Below are positions 21,543 through 31,895 of a stretch of DNA of 64,000 nt, one piece after another. The translations under genes and the position numbers were made by a program. The stretch comes from Gelatoporia subvermispora B (lineage: Eukaryota > Basidiomycota > Agaricomycetes > Polyporales > Gelatoporiaceae). The stretch covers positions 395,785 through 459,784 of the forward strand of contig KB445804.1 of assembly GCA_000320605.2 (NCBI GenBank), in the 5' to 3' direction. The notes beneath the pieces were generated by a model that worked only from the letters and a program-made list of their open reading frames with translations, ran no database searches and was not told the DNA's origin. Within the stretch, counting starts at the first letter, position 1, and every line of letters begins with the position of its first letter.

Positions 21543-22441
21543 TGGTCTCTCACCGTGTCCAATCGTTGAAAATTTACGTGTTATCGATGCACTCCATATT
21601 CATATATACGCGCATAAGGTCTCCAGCCTCCAGGACGTCCATGTGCTTCTCGTGTTTTCTCTTCTCCCACTGACCTGACTGCAAACCTTGAATCCGAATA
21701 GCTGCAATTGGACTAGGGCTACTGCAAGTACTACTTCAACTATTTCAGGTCTCGGCTTGCAGGACTCCGACACGGCCAAATCTTAATTCGCGAAAGGGCC
21801 ACGACGGCCGAAGTCATCTTGCGCGCACCGTGTACAGCTTTTCGCTGAGTGTATACTGCAAGCGGTAACCACAAGAGATGATGGACTGTTCATCACTGCA
21901 GTCCGCGGCGGACCCGTCATCCACGGGGTCCTGCAGTGCTATGTCGCGACGTTGGTGTGAAATTCACACATGGTCATCTTGAATGACGGCGGCTCCGTGA
22001 CCTTCATAAGATGCTGCAACTGAACAGGAGTCAGGATGTGTCACCTCGCCGCTTTCCCCTCCACTTTATCACTCAAGGATCAAGCTCTTGGAAATCACTC
22101 TTGGCGGCTTCTGAATACGGACTCCAGTCTCTCAACCATGCAAAGGACGTGATGAAGCATTCATTCGGGTAGGTCGCGATGACTCGAGGCTATAATACAT
22201 ACAGGACACTCGATGCCGATCGGGAAACATACGGGAGGAGCTCAACTCGCAGCCAAATAGGAGAGACGTACACTAGCAACCAGGGGATCCGGGAGAACGA
22301 AAGGGTAGGAATACATACAATGTCCGCTGCCTTATGGCTCAATCCAAGATAAAATAAGGTATCGTTGAGGTTTGTCGTTACGGTATGCTTGCTGCGCTGG
22401 ATGAGGTCGCTGAATTTTGCGCAATCTATGCAGAGCTCACC
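21543..22441. other. intergenic, nothing recognised
   Basis: About 900 nt with no supported frame. It should hold the promoter of the orphan gene and the 3' UTR of MAF1. Some A+T-rich stretches; no repeat seen. Confidence 0.55.
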
Positions 22442-23503
22442 TTAATATGTCGATGGGAGACCCAACGCTCGGGCTCCTGCACCGGCCGCACCTTCCCACC
22501 CGAAGAACCGCTCACCACCTATCCGTTCGACACGCTCTGGCGAGCCATATGCCTCTTCATCCTTCCACGCGCGGATGCCCTTCGAGCGTGCCCATACGGA
22601 TATGAACAATATACGTTTGAGCTTCCGGTTCAAGAAGAACCAGTGTGAGCTCCAAAGCAGGGCACCGCGACGCTTCATACGGATCGGCGAGCGGATGCGT
22701 GGGATCTCCTCCTTGTCGCCGCTGTAGGACGTGCCGTTGCGGCTCGGGCGGCGCTGAAATTCATCCGGCTCGTAGTCAAACTGGAACGTGGTATCTTCGT
22801 CGTCCGTGTCTGTGTCCTCATCGCCAACAGATGCAACATCGTCTTCGACATCCTCGTAGTCGTTCGCATGCGGGTCGCTCTCGATGTCGGGCGTGAACGA
22901 GAAGACCTCGCACTCAGATAACCCCATCACTTCGTCAAGAATGCGGTACAATGTGGGGTGCGTGCCCGAGAGCGCTTTCGATGGCGAGTGTGGGCTCGGC
23001 TTCAGATAGTCGTGTGGTGACGACGACGTTGGCACGCTTGATGGGAAGAAGTCTGATGACGTCGGCGGGTACGCGGAGTACGTGCGGGGGGCCTGCATGC
23101 CGGCGCGGTGCGGTGAGACGAGGGTGGTACTGAGCGCATTGAGGACACTTGCGCCGCTCTCCTCGCGGCTAAAGTGCCAGGGGCGGACGTCGGAGAACTC
23201 GTGGTCGGGAAAGGCCACGTTGAGTGTGGCGATGAGGAGGTAGAGGGTCTTGCGGGAGTTGTGCTCCTTGAGGGGCCCGAATGGCGTCATGTCCGGCTCG
23301 CGGTCGAGCACGAAGGGCGGTGGTGGCGGAGAATTGGACAGTTCGTCTGCATATGCGCTCTCGAGGGTGCGGAAGAGCTTCTTGTCGCGCTTGATATTCT
23401 TGCAGCTGTACGCCTCGATGCGGGTGTGTACGGCGCATTCAGGGCCCTCGTGGGTGAGCGCCTGGGTGAGCCGCGAGAGCTCGGGGATCTCGATGTACTT
23501 CAT
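22442..23503 (-). CDS. MAF1: MAF1, repressor of RNA polymerase III
   Basis: Phosphoregulated repressor that binds RNA polymerase III and shuts down tRNA and 5S synthesis under stress or TOR inhibition. An uninterrupted 353-codon frame. Family signatures appear in order: KYIEIPELSRL at the N terminus, RIEAYSCK (residues 28-35), a Pro/Ser-rich linker with likely phosphosites, YLLIATLNVAFPDHEFSDV (88-106), an acidic block (EDVEDDVASVGDEDTDTDDED), then LLWSSHWFFLNRKLKRILFISVWARS near residue 290-315. The acidic and Ser-rich middle is longer than in animal MAF1 but typical of fungi. The tail after the last signature is Gly/Ala-rich and could be altered by an unseen intron. Confidence 0.92.
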   Translation of the reverse strand: MKYIEIPELSRLTQALTHEGPECAVHTRIEAYSCKNIKRDKKLFRTLESAYADELSNSPPPPPFVLDREPDMTPFGPLKEHNSRKTLYLLIATLNVAFPDHEFSDVRPWHFSREESGASVLNALSTTLVSPHRAGMQAPRTYSAYPPTSSDFFPSSVPTSSSPHDYLKPSPHSPSKALSGTHPTLYRILDEVMGLSECEVFSFTPDIESDPHANDYEDVEDDVASVGDEDTDTDDEDTTFQFDYEPDEFQRRPSRNGTSYSGDKEEIPRIRSPIRMKRRGALLWSSHWFFLNRKLKRILFISVWARSKGIRAWKDEEAYGSPERVERIGGERFFGWEGAAGAGARALGLPSTY

Positions 23504-24747
23504 GCGCGTGGGGGAGCTGGTGTGGTGCGTATGTGAAGAGCAAGGATAGAACGTGCGTGATTGAGAGCGGGAGCGGCTGAAGGAGGCAGCCGCAAGTAGC
23601 CGCCGGACGTCATGCGTGCGCTCCGAGTGCTTTATCTACAGTGTCCGGCGCTCAAAACCGACCTCTTGGCACCCCGTCTCGCGCATTTGTATCTGCACCC
23701 GCGGATGTTGTCCGATACTCACTAAATCGTGGATTTCGTACAGAATACACCATATCTGCACGACTATCTCAATAAAATTCTGATCTGGGCACTTTTCAAA
23801 ATTTTCGCGAGGCCAAAAGTAAATCTACCCTTTATGGGGGGTCGTGAGAAGATGACTAATACACCATAATTGGCAATTAGGCGCTAAATCCACACTCACA
23901 AACGGAGCAGTCAGTCCTGAGCCGAATGATATGCTCTCCAACGCTTGTTGAGACTGTGTAAAGTTGAGGTTTTTTTATTTTCAGGCCGCATTATGCTACA
24001 AAATGTGTTTGAACATCTGTTTTTAGGTAGTCATACTTCCGGTTTTTTGTCGACAAAAAGTAAAAATAGGTCACGTGATCACAAAATCCAGATTTACGCT
24101 CATTTACCCCACTTTCTGTCCTAGAACGCGAGGGTTTGGCTCCTATAGCAAAATTACGCCTTCCCGAGGGAGGTCGGTTTTTGCCGCATGACACTGTAGC
24201 TGTGCCCCGCGCTACCCGTCCCCGACCCGGCCCCATCCCCCCTCTCACGCCCCGACATCGACCACGACGCCGCCGCCGGCGTACGCGACGGTGAGCACCT
24301 CTTCCTGCTTCCCCCTGTTTTCCTATACTTGCAGAGCCACGCACGAGCCTAAAACTTGTGCCTCCGTCGCATTGCAGAAGGCGGTCGTCGACTTCGGCCG
24401 TTGCGAATGGTGCGACGGCGGCTAGATATGGAAATGTCGCCTCATAGGTCGCGTAGCTTGCTGATACGAGACTACTCCGCAATATTGCTATAATGCACTG
24501 CAGCCCTTCGAGATTTGACAATCTAACTGCGATTCCGATACGCATAAGCATGTTCGTGTGCACAATGTAGGGCAGAGTATGATGGGATCCAGAACACAAG
24601 GCAAGAAGAGAAGGCCATCCTCATTTCGCCAAGCTCATCTCGGTGTCAACCATGAATGAATGACACCCATCCGGACACGTGTATCTACGCGAGATACCGG
24701 GCACCGCTCGATGTGCGCCGCTGCTCGCATCCTGCGACGAGGATCGC
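23504..24747. other. intergenic, partly A+T-rich, nothing recognised
   Basis: Contains the MAF1 promoter and an A+T-rich segment at about 23700-24120 with T runs, unlike its G+C-richer neighbours. The 202-codon minus frame at 23991-24599 contains Arg-rich low-complexity text and is not convincing. It might be decayed mobile DNA. Confidence 0.45.
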
Positions 24748-27521
24748 TCATCCTACACTCATTTCTTCATCTGCAGCGGGTACTGCTGCCTGCGGAATGT
24801 CCTGCGCCACGTTCCTCCCGGCAGCCTGCTTGCCCTTTCCTTTGTCCCTGTGCTCACGCATCTTGCGTGCCCAGTCTTCTTCTCCGCCGGGGAAACCTTT
24901 GAAACCGAACGGACCTGCCGCTGCGCTCGCCTTGAGCGCGAGGTCCAGAAGTTCGATAATGTGACCATTTATAGGGTCAATGCTCAGGGTCTGTTGAACA
25001 ATTGAGTGTGCATTCGGACGCAAAGCGATATGCATTACCTCGTGATACTTGACGATCGCTGCTTCGGTATCTCCGAGCAGGTGGTATACCATTCCCAGGA
25101 AACCGAGTGCGTTAGTGTTTCGGGGATCAATCTCCAGAACCCGTTGATATGCAGTTTTTGCCTCTTCGAACCGTCTAATGGCACGACATGAGTCAAACAT
25201 ACATACTACCACATAATTGAGCACTCACTCTAGTTTGCGGTATGCAGTGCCGAGATTGATATATGTGGATGTCCATGCCGATTGTGACGTTTGCACGATT
25301 TGTGCAAGCTGCAATGCACGTTCAAACAACTCTACGGCTTCTTCGTAGCTGATGACAAATCTTGGTGTAAGCACGAGTCCTAATTATTAGAGCATGACAC
25401 GGACCGTCCATGGTTGAAAGCCATTACTCCTCGCTCGTTGGCAAGTAGTGGGTCGGCATCGCATATTGCGTGAGCAGTGTGTAATGCTTCGTCCGCCAGG
25501 GGATGGTTCGAGAGCACAATGTGTTCCATTCCGATAAATAACATCGGCAAATGCGACCTAATAAGTCGTCAATCAAAGCGCACTGATAAATCTGCAAATG
25601 TTCTTACCCCGCAAACATACGAGCGCACGTCGAATATGCTGTAACCGCGTGGTCGTGCTCCCCTTCAGCCGCAAACGTATGCGCGAAGGCAATCCATGCA
25701 GGAGCAAAGCGGGGGTCCATCAGTGATGTCTTGCTTCGAATCGCCTTCCGTTAGCTATCAATATGCCATGAATCGCAGGTACAGCACGTACCTGAAGTAT
25801 GTCCTGGCTTCGCTGTACTTCTTGGCAGAAAGGTACCACACGCCAACTGCATACCAGCTGATCGGTGATTCTGGCTCCTTCTCCACCAATTCATGTGCAA
25901 GTATGAACAGTTTCGAGTTTAAATGCGATATATGGTGCATACATGCTATATGCAGTGGCATTGTTGGTGCGTGTACGGAGACTAAGCCAAGGATGCTGTC
26001 ATGGAAGCTTAGTCACGAGACAACGATTACAGTGAAACGGTGAGAATATGCACATACCGAGATGTCACAGCGAAACAGTCCGCCCACCTGAATTGTGCGT
26101 ACAAGGCATCTGCGAAACTAAAAAGAACGTCTGGATTGTCCCCCAAGCCATACTCCTCGACTAAACGGCTCCGCACAATTGCATGCTCCTCTGCATGCTT
26201 ATATTTGCGCAATCGGGATGTATACATCAGCCGAATAAATTCCGCGTCTTCAGCTGTTTGCTCGTGGAATGGTAGAGATTGGACGAACTCCCACTCTGCA
26301 TGCAGACATGAGCAATCATGGCAAGTGTCAGATGAGTAGCATTCATACCCTCATCGGGTGTCATCATCTCCCCTGTGACAATATAGTCAAATGACTCGTA
26401 ACACTTGACATCTAGTGCTAGTGCCTCCATAAAGCAGTGCTTCGCCTGATCAGCGCGGTTGAGCTTCAGCATCAGCACCCCCCGCAAGTGGCACATAGAG
26501 GCTTCAATCTGGTAATGTCAAGTACGACCAGAATCATGATGACGAACATGCATACCTTGATACCGCCGTCCATATTCGGGACCGCAGGCCCGCCGAGCCC
26601 CGCACTGCGGAAGGGGTTCGCCTCCCCAAGCATCTCCGTTGCCTCGTTCCACTTGCCCTGGCGCACCTGACACTGTGCGGCGAGGTACCGACACGCGACG
26701 CTCATATCGACGAGGCGCGACACGCCCGCCTCGAACTGCACCGCGACGTCGATCATCTCGCTCGGGCCTACGGGCAGCCGCGTCGTAGCAATGGGCGGCA
26801 CGGCGGTGACGACGGGTGGCATCACTTCTTTTCCCTTGCCTTTGGCGCTGTCTGTAACGGAGAATGTCGACATGTGACCGTTCGTCGAAGGACCTTCTGG
26901 CTGAGCCTTCCGCGGGCTACTGGGGAATGGCCGGGTGAGCAGTCGCTCGGCTCGCGAGTATTGGTGTGTCAGGAAGTATGTCTGTGCGAGCCAGAATGCA
27001 TCATTGGGGTCGCCTAAAAAGCCGCATTATAACTCCGTATCAGCACGATACGGGTATGCACACAGCAGTGAACACGCACTAGTCCAGCTCAGGATCTTGT
27101 CGCCCCAGAACGCTGCACTGTCGTACAAATGCTGCATCAGCGCGTCGTGTCTCCACAACCTCATACGGTCGACAATGCTCCACTCATATCCATCCTCATC
27201 CTCGTCGCCGCCAGGATCATCAAATACTCCCGTGCTCTCATTCGCGAGCGGGTGGCGCGCGGTGCTCTTCGTCCGTCGTGGCAGCCGGGGCGACGAGCGC
27301 AAGGGCGATGGTGGAAGAATCGAGCGATTGGGGTCGAGTGCAAAGGAGCGCGGGTCTGACGTCGTGCTGCTGTTCGCGCCCGCTAGGGATGCCACGAGCG
27401 ACTGTGGCCCGAACGAGAAAGACGAGTTGATAGAGTGGCGGGGACGCGAGCTCGATGGAGACGGCAGCCTCGGCATCGGTTGCGCATTAAATGTGTTCGG
27501 CGGGGGTGGTGTGGACGCCAT
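24748..27521 (-). CDS. CDC16: APC/C subunit CDC16 (APC6), TPR protein
   Basis: Scaffold subunit of the anaphase-promoting complex, the ubiquitin ligase that triggers anaphase and mitotic exit. Start chosen at MASTPPPPN (ATG 27521); upstream frame is open but the Pro/Ser-rich start is typical. A disordered N terminus is followed by [59 protein letters not shown], and TPR arrays: [102 protein letters not shown] helical [16 protein letters not shown] segment and a charged tail close it. About ten exons, introns near 50-60 nt. Divergent from the NIFK-like gene, 238 bp apart. Confidence 0.9.
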
Positions 27522-27759
27522 CTCGTGTGGGCTGGAGGATAGTTCGAGTGTGAGAATGAGAGACGCGTCGCGCGGAGGAGCAGCGTGACGCGTAGGCGCG
27601 AAGCGGTTGTTTGATTCTAAAGCTGTTGCCAAATAAACGCACGTGGCAAATCCGATCGCGAGTGAGACGCTCATTTCTCAAAATTGTCAGGTAGCTCGCT
27701 GGTGTCGCTCAGTTTCCCCCGCCTCCCTATAGATCTCTCATCATCTCCAAGTCACTACA
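27522..27759. promoter_or_regulatory. compact bidirectional promoter CDC16 / NIFK-like
   Basis: Only 238 nt separate two divergent ATGs, so the promoters must overlap. Pyrimidine-rich tract just before the NIFK-like ATG (about 27700-27755), common before highly expressed basidiomycete genes. No clear TATA. Confidence 0.5.
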
Positions 27760-29449
27760 ATGGCCAAAGTAACGAGCGATAAGCTATCCAAAGCCGTTAA
27801 GCAGAAAAAGTCTGCTAAGGATGAAGTAGTGAAGAAGCCCGCACAGGTCGTGGTCGAGGCGGCGGAGAAGCCTACGAAAACGCGAGCGAAGCCTACCCCT
27901 GCTCCTGCTCCTCCGAAAGAGAAGAAAGCAAAAGAAGAAAAGTCAAAGGCCGTAGCTGCACCCGCTGCACCCGCTTCCCCTGTTATTCCGACTGTCGACA
28001 AGACGAAGAAGCGCAAAAAGGCCGATTCTGTCAGCGAGCCCGCGCCTGCTGCTCCTGCACAGAAGACCAAGGCGTCGAAGCCTGCACCCGCGGACACTGA
28101 GGAGGAGGCTCCCAAGAAAAAAGCGAAGAAGGCTGCTGCGCCTGAACCTATCAAGGCAGAGGTCGAGAAGCCTGCTGAAAAGCCCAAACCTACCAAACCT
28201 ACCACTGCCGACAAGAAAGGCAAGAAGGCCGCGGAGAAGCAGCCTGAGCCGGCGGTGAAGGCAGCGAGCGAGAAGAAGGGCAAGAAGCGGGAGGAAGTTG
28301 AGGAGAGCGAGGCTGAGCAAGCGGAGTCGAGCAAGCGGAAAGCCAAGGGCAAAGCACCCGCGAAGGTCGCTGAGCCCAAGGCAGTAGTGAAGGTGGCGGA
28401 CAAGAAGGTCGAAGTCAAGCCCGCCACGAAGGCTGCTCCGCCAGCGAAGAAGACAAAAATTACAGCGAAGGCTCCCTCCCCGTCTCCGTCCGCAGCCTCC
28501 CAGTCTGAGGCACAGGAGGAAGGAGAGGGCTCAGCGGCAGAGGAGGATAAGAGTGACGAGGAGGATGAGGATGAGGGCCACCTTTATGGCTTCTCTACAG
28601 ACGACGAGGGCGACTCGTCTGACGAGGAGGTCTCGGGCGATTGGGAGGGCATTGATGTCAGCAAGCTGCCCACCATCGCGAAAGACGACGCGGTTATCAA
28701 GAAGAAACTGGAGAAGGCGAAGAAGCAGCCGGTAAGCAATCTTCTGTGGACCTCAGTCCCGTCTCAACGATGCTCATCATCCTTGTTTATGCCTCACAGA
28801 CAGAAGACCGCGGTGTGATATACCTCGGCCGGCTACCCCATGGTTTCTACGAAGACCAGATGCGCGCATACTTCACGCAATTCGGAGAGGTCACTCGGCT
28901 ACGACTCTCTCGCAACAAAAAGGTTCGCCCCCTCCCTCATTGACCCACTTTCCCTCACAGAAACTGAACTGTTCGCAGACTGGCCAGTCCAAGCACTACG
29001 CCTTCATCGAGTTCGACTCCTCCGCGGTCGCCAAGATCGTTGCGGAGACGATGGACAACTACCTCCTCTTGGGACATATCCTGCGCTGCAAAATGATCCC
29101 GAAGGACGAGGTGCACCCCGAGCTCTGGGTTGGCGCAAACCGCAAGTGGCGCAAGGTGCCGCGGGACCGTGTTGCGCGTGTGCAACACAACAAGGTGGGT
29201 TGATCTCTTACCACTCCCAGCGAGAGGCTCAAATTGACCCGACTTATAGCCCCGGACGAAGGAGGAGCAGGAGAAGGCGGAGAAGCGGCTGTTGGGCCGG
29301 CAGGAGCAGAAGAAGCGGAAGCTGGAGGAAGCTGGCATCAAGTATGACTTCGAGGCCGTTGCATATGTAAGTGCATCCTGTAGCAACGCTCACGTCGACG
29401 CTGACATGCATCTGTGAAGAAGAAAAAGGCAAAGTCTGCGGAGGCATAG
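27760..29449 (+). CDS. NOP15: nucleolar RRM protein, NIFK/Nop15-like
   Basis: Ribosome biogenesis factor for the large subunit; binds pre-rRNA in the nucleolus. Exons 27760-28731, 28800-28922, 28979-29194, 29250-29366 and 29420-29449 join in frame to 485 residues. Residues 1-290 are Lys/Ala/Pro-rich low complexity with many KKAK-like clusters, ending in an acidic block ([11 protein letters not shown]). A single RRM follows: [49 protein letters not shown], with RNP2 (IYLGRL) and RNP1 (SKHYAFIEF). After it come [15 protein letters not shown], typical of the family, and a basic coiled tail ending [10 protein letters not shown]. The long basic N terminus is absent in yeast Nop15. Shares a promoter with CDC16. 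Confidence 0.9.
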
Positions 29450-30430
29450 TCGTGTATTGTCCAACGCTTGCATTATTCTACTTTGTCTTCACAGGGATGT
29501 TGTCAATGCTACCCACGGTTTTCCTGGTCCCGTTTACACCTCATCGTACCCGCTCCTTCTGCCGCTTTGACCGGCAGTAAGATCAAGTACTGCCTCCCGT
29601 TAATCCTCTCACGAAGGAGGGCTGACTTGCAGAGACTGACGCGCCTCGTTGCGCACCTCGCGAACATGTTTCCGCACAAATGTTACGACGTCCAGATGAA
29701 CGTGGATGCGACATATCTGCATCGCACGTTCTTTGACTGCGATCCAGCCGCTAACGAAAGCGCTGCAGAGGTGGCTCTGACAGCAGATAGTATTCCCTCG
29801 CCACGGCCAGTGCAGACGCCTATCTACGATCTTACGTATGCCCTCCACGAGCTCACCCATCCTCTTGCAGCCCCCCAGCTCGCCGAGGCAACCTGTCAGC
29901 CCCTCAAAACCGGCAGCCAGGATGACCCGGTGAGCCCTCATAATTGAATGCGCTGTCGCAGCTAAGGCACCGCGCCCACACATTCGTCCCAAAGGCGTCA
30001 TGCCGAGCCCATGTCGACTGCGCGGGCTCGAAATATCACCTGCACGGTGCCGCTGGATAGCCTTTGATGCATCGATGAGCCGTTGGACAGACGAACGTGC
30101 ATGTGTCCATCAGGCAGGCAGGCCGAGGAGGCTCTTGGTGCCTAGTCCCCGCGGCCTCGGTGTGCCCCGTGCCGGGCGGACGGCCGCCCAGTACGGGTCT
30201 CGTCGACAACTGCACACCAGCCGTTCCGTTTCCCGTTTCTGAGAGACCAATGCATCATTGAGTCTTATCGACCCTGCGCATCGTTCCGCTTCCAACGACC
30301 AGATCCGAGTACAGAGCCCCAGGGCAACAGGAAATCCAGGACCGACACTGCCAACAAGCCCGATTCTCTGCACGAGCCCTTGGACAGACCCCACAACCCA
30401 AAGCCACCCGCGCCGCCTGTGCCCAGCCCC
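29450..30430. other. no recognisable gene
   Basis: A plus-strand frame at 29468-29947 (159 codons) overlaps the NIFK-like 3' UTR. It has some protein-like text (NMFPHKCYDVQMNVD) but no motif I know. Nothing is assigned. Confidence 0.4.
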
Positions 30431-30655
30431 TCACAACTTGCTCCTCCTCCCCCCGCTCCTCTCCGGGCCGTTCGCCCCCCTCCCATTGCCCGCCTGGCGC
30501 CCCCTGCGGTGCGCAACCACCTGCGGGTTCTCCTCCTGCTCGCCGCGCAGCTGCTCGCGAGGCTTCTCCTCGGGCTTCACCCCCGAGGGCTCGGACGGCT
30601 CCGAGACGCGCGAGGCGGGGACGAGCTCGGGCTGCTTGGGCTTGGGCGGGGCCAT
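30431..30655 (-). CDS. candidate small basic protein, doubtful
   Basis: An ATG-started 74-residue frame: MAPPKPKQPELVPASRVSEP followed by repeated Glu/Pro/Lys text (EKPREQLRGEQEENPQ) and an Arg/Gly-rich end. A GTGGTT site after ENPQ could be a splice donor, in which case the tail shown is intronic. No homologue is recognised. The region is G+C-rich, which makes chance frames long, so this is weak. Confidence 0.25.
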   Translation of the reverse strand: MAPPKPKQPELVPASRVSEPSEPSGVKPEEKPREQLRGEQEENPQVVAHRRGRQAGNGRGANGPERSGGRRSKL

Positions 30656-30818
30656 GTCCGGTGTCTCGCGTGCTGTTCGTCACGCGTCAGGTCTCTTTCT
30701 AGTGGAGGGGCTTGCGTTTTCCGTCGCGTGGTGTGCTGAGACGGTGTCAGTCTCCAGGCTCTACCGCGGTGCAGCTCCGAAGGGGCGCCTCACGCTAGTG
30801 TCTCCCGAATCGACGGTG

Positions 30819-30964
30819 TGCAAATGTGGATTTTTGTTATGCTCGTGTCGCCGTTCGTCCGTTCGCGTTCGCGAAATGCGGATTGCCAGTTATGCAAATG
30901 TTTGTTTTGATAACGCTCGTGTCGTCGTTCGTCCGCTCGTCCGCTCGCTTTTGCGAAATCCGGA
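30819..30964. repeat. two-copy tandem repeat, period 74 nt
   Basis: Copies at about 30819-30882 and 30893-30964 share TGCAAATG, TTTTGATAAC/TTGTTATG, GCTCGTGTCG and CGTTCGTCCG blocks and a GCGAAAT(G/C)CGGA end. Within each copy, short GTTCG/GTCCG units are further repeated. Not part of any gene I recognise. Confidence 0.7.
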
Positions 30965-31895
30965 ATATCGCCCGTTTCTCTGAAACGGGGGACCACACAA
31001 ACTAGCGGCGAGTTCGAAATCGAGAGGTTATGATCACAAGTACCGAGAGGGTTGCATTCGCCCCCTTTGTCAAGTACTCAAGCACTCAAGCACTCGACGC
31101 TAGCGGCAGCGACGTACGTCACGTCGCGCGTCATTGCGCCTTTCCGCCGCACCTAGTGCGCAGCGATCCGTCCCCTCGCGAGTCGAGCCCGTCGATCGAG
31201 GAGACCTGCCATAACCGGCCAAGCCCCGACGCCTTCTCGCGCAAAGGCACCGTGGCGCAGCGTCGTAAATCTTCGTAGTAGTGCTAGAACTAGTGTCTCT
31301 TCACCGCGCACGACACCGCGCGCCAGCTACAGCACATCAACTCCTCCGAATTTCCCGTTGTTCCATTCGCTGCAAAATCGCATAATGGCGAGCCTCCGGT
31401 CGCAAGATCCCACTTCACCATCGCCGCACCCCCAGAGCCCACACGTTCATTTTCACACGATTGCATAACGGAGCGAATGTGAACAGCAGAGCAGACAAAT
31501 GCACGTCATAAATACCACCACACCAAGCCACCGTGAGCGATCATGAGCATGAGGTGCGACAAGCGAAACAACGACGAGAGGGGATCCGGATTAGTACAAC
31601 ACAGTGACCCGCGTCGGCGCATCATTGGCATGCGCGCCGCCGGTCTTATACTTTACTGTATAGACAAGCGAGAGCGGAACGTGGGGGGAATGGAGCAGGG
31701 GAGCGGGGGTGAGTAGGGGAGGGAGTTTTGAAAGTAGTGCAAAGTGAATAACGTCGGACGACCTGTGCCGGTCCGATGGTCGTGAAAAGATGATGAAGGG
31801 TGGAATGCGCGGTAGTATGACAGTGCAGTGTATGCTTTATGCCGCGTGTGCGACACCTACAACACAACCCGACCCATCAGCTCTGCGCCTACAAC
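30965..31895. other. intergenic, 3' flank of PHO84-1
   Basis: No supported frame. A short CAAGCACT duplication occurs at about 31078-31095. The part nearest 31896 should be the 3' UTR of the phosphate transporter. Confidence 0.5.

Noticed and set aside
23991..24599. 202-codon minus-strand ORF with Arg/Gly-rich centre
   Set aside because: Low-complexity text from G+C-rich repeats and an A+T-rich end; no motif, no splice structure, so taken as chance.
30258..30983. 241-codon plus-strand ORF
   Set aside because: Pro/Ser/Arg-rich low complexity over a G+C-rich segment and antisense to another open frame; it runs through the tandem repeat at 30819.
30894..31050. Possible tRNA-like GTTCGAAATC at about 31010
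   Set aside because: It resembles a T-loop but no matching acceptor, D and anticodon arms can be formed around it.
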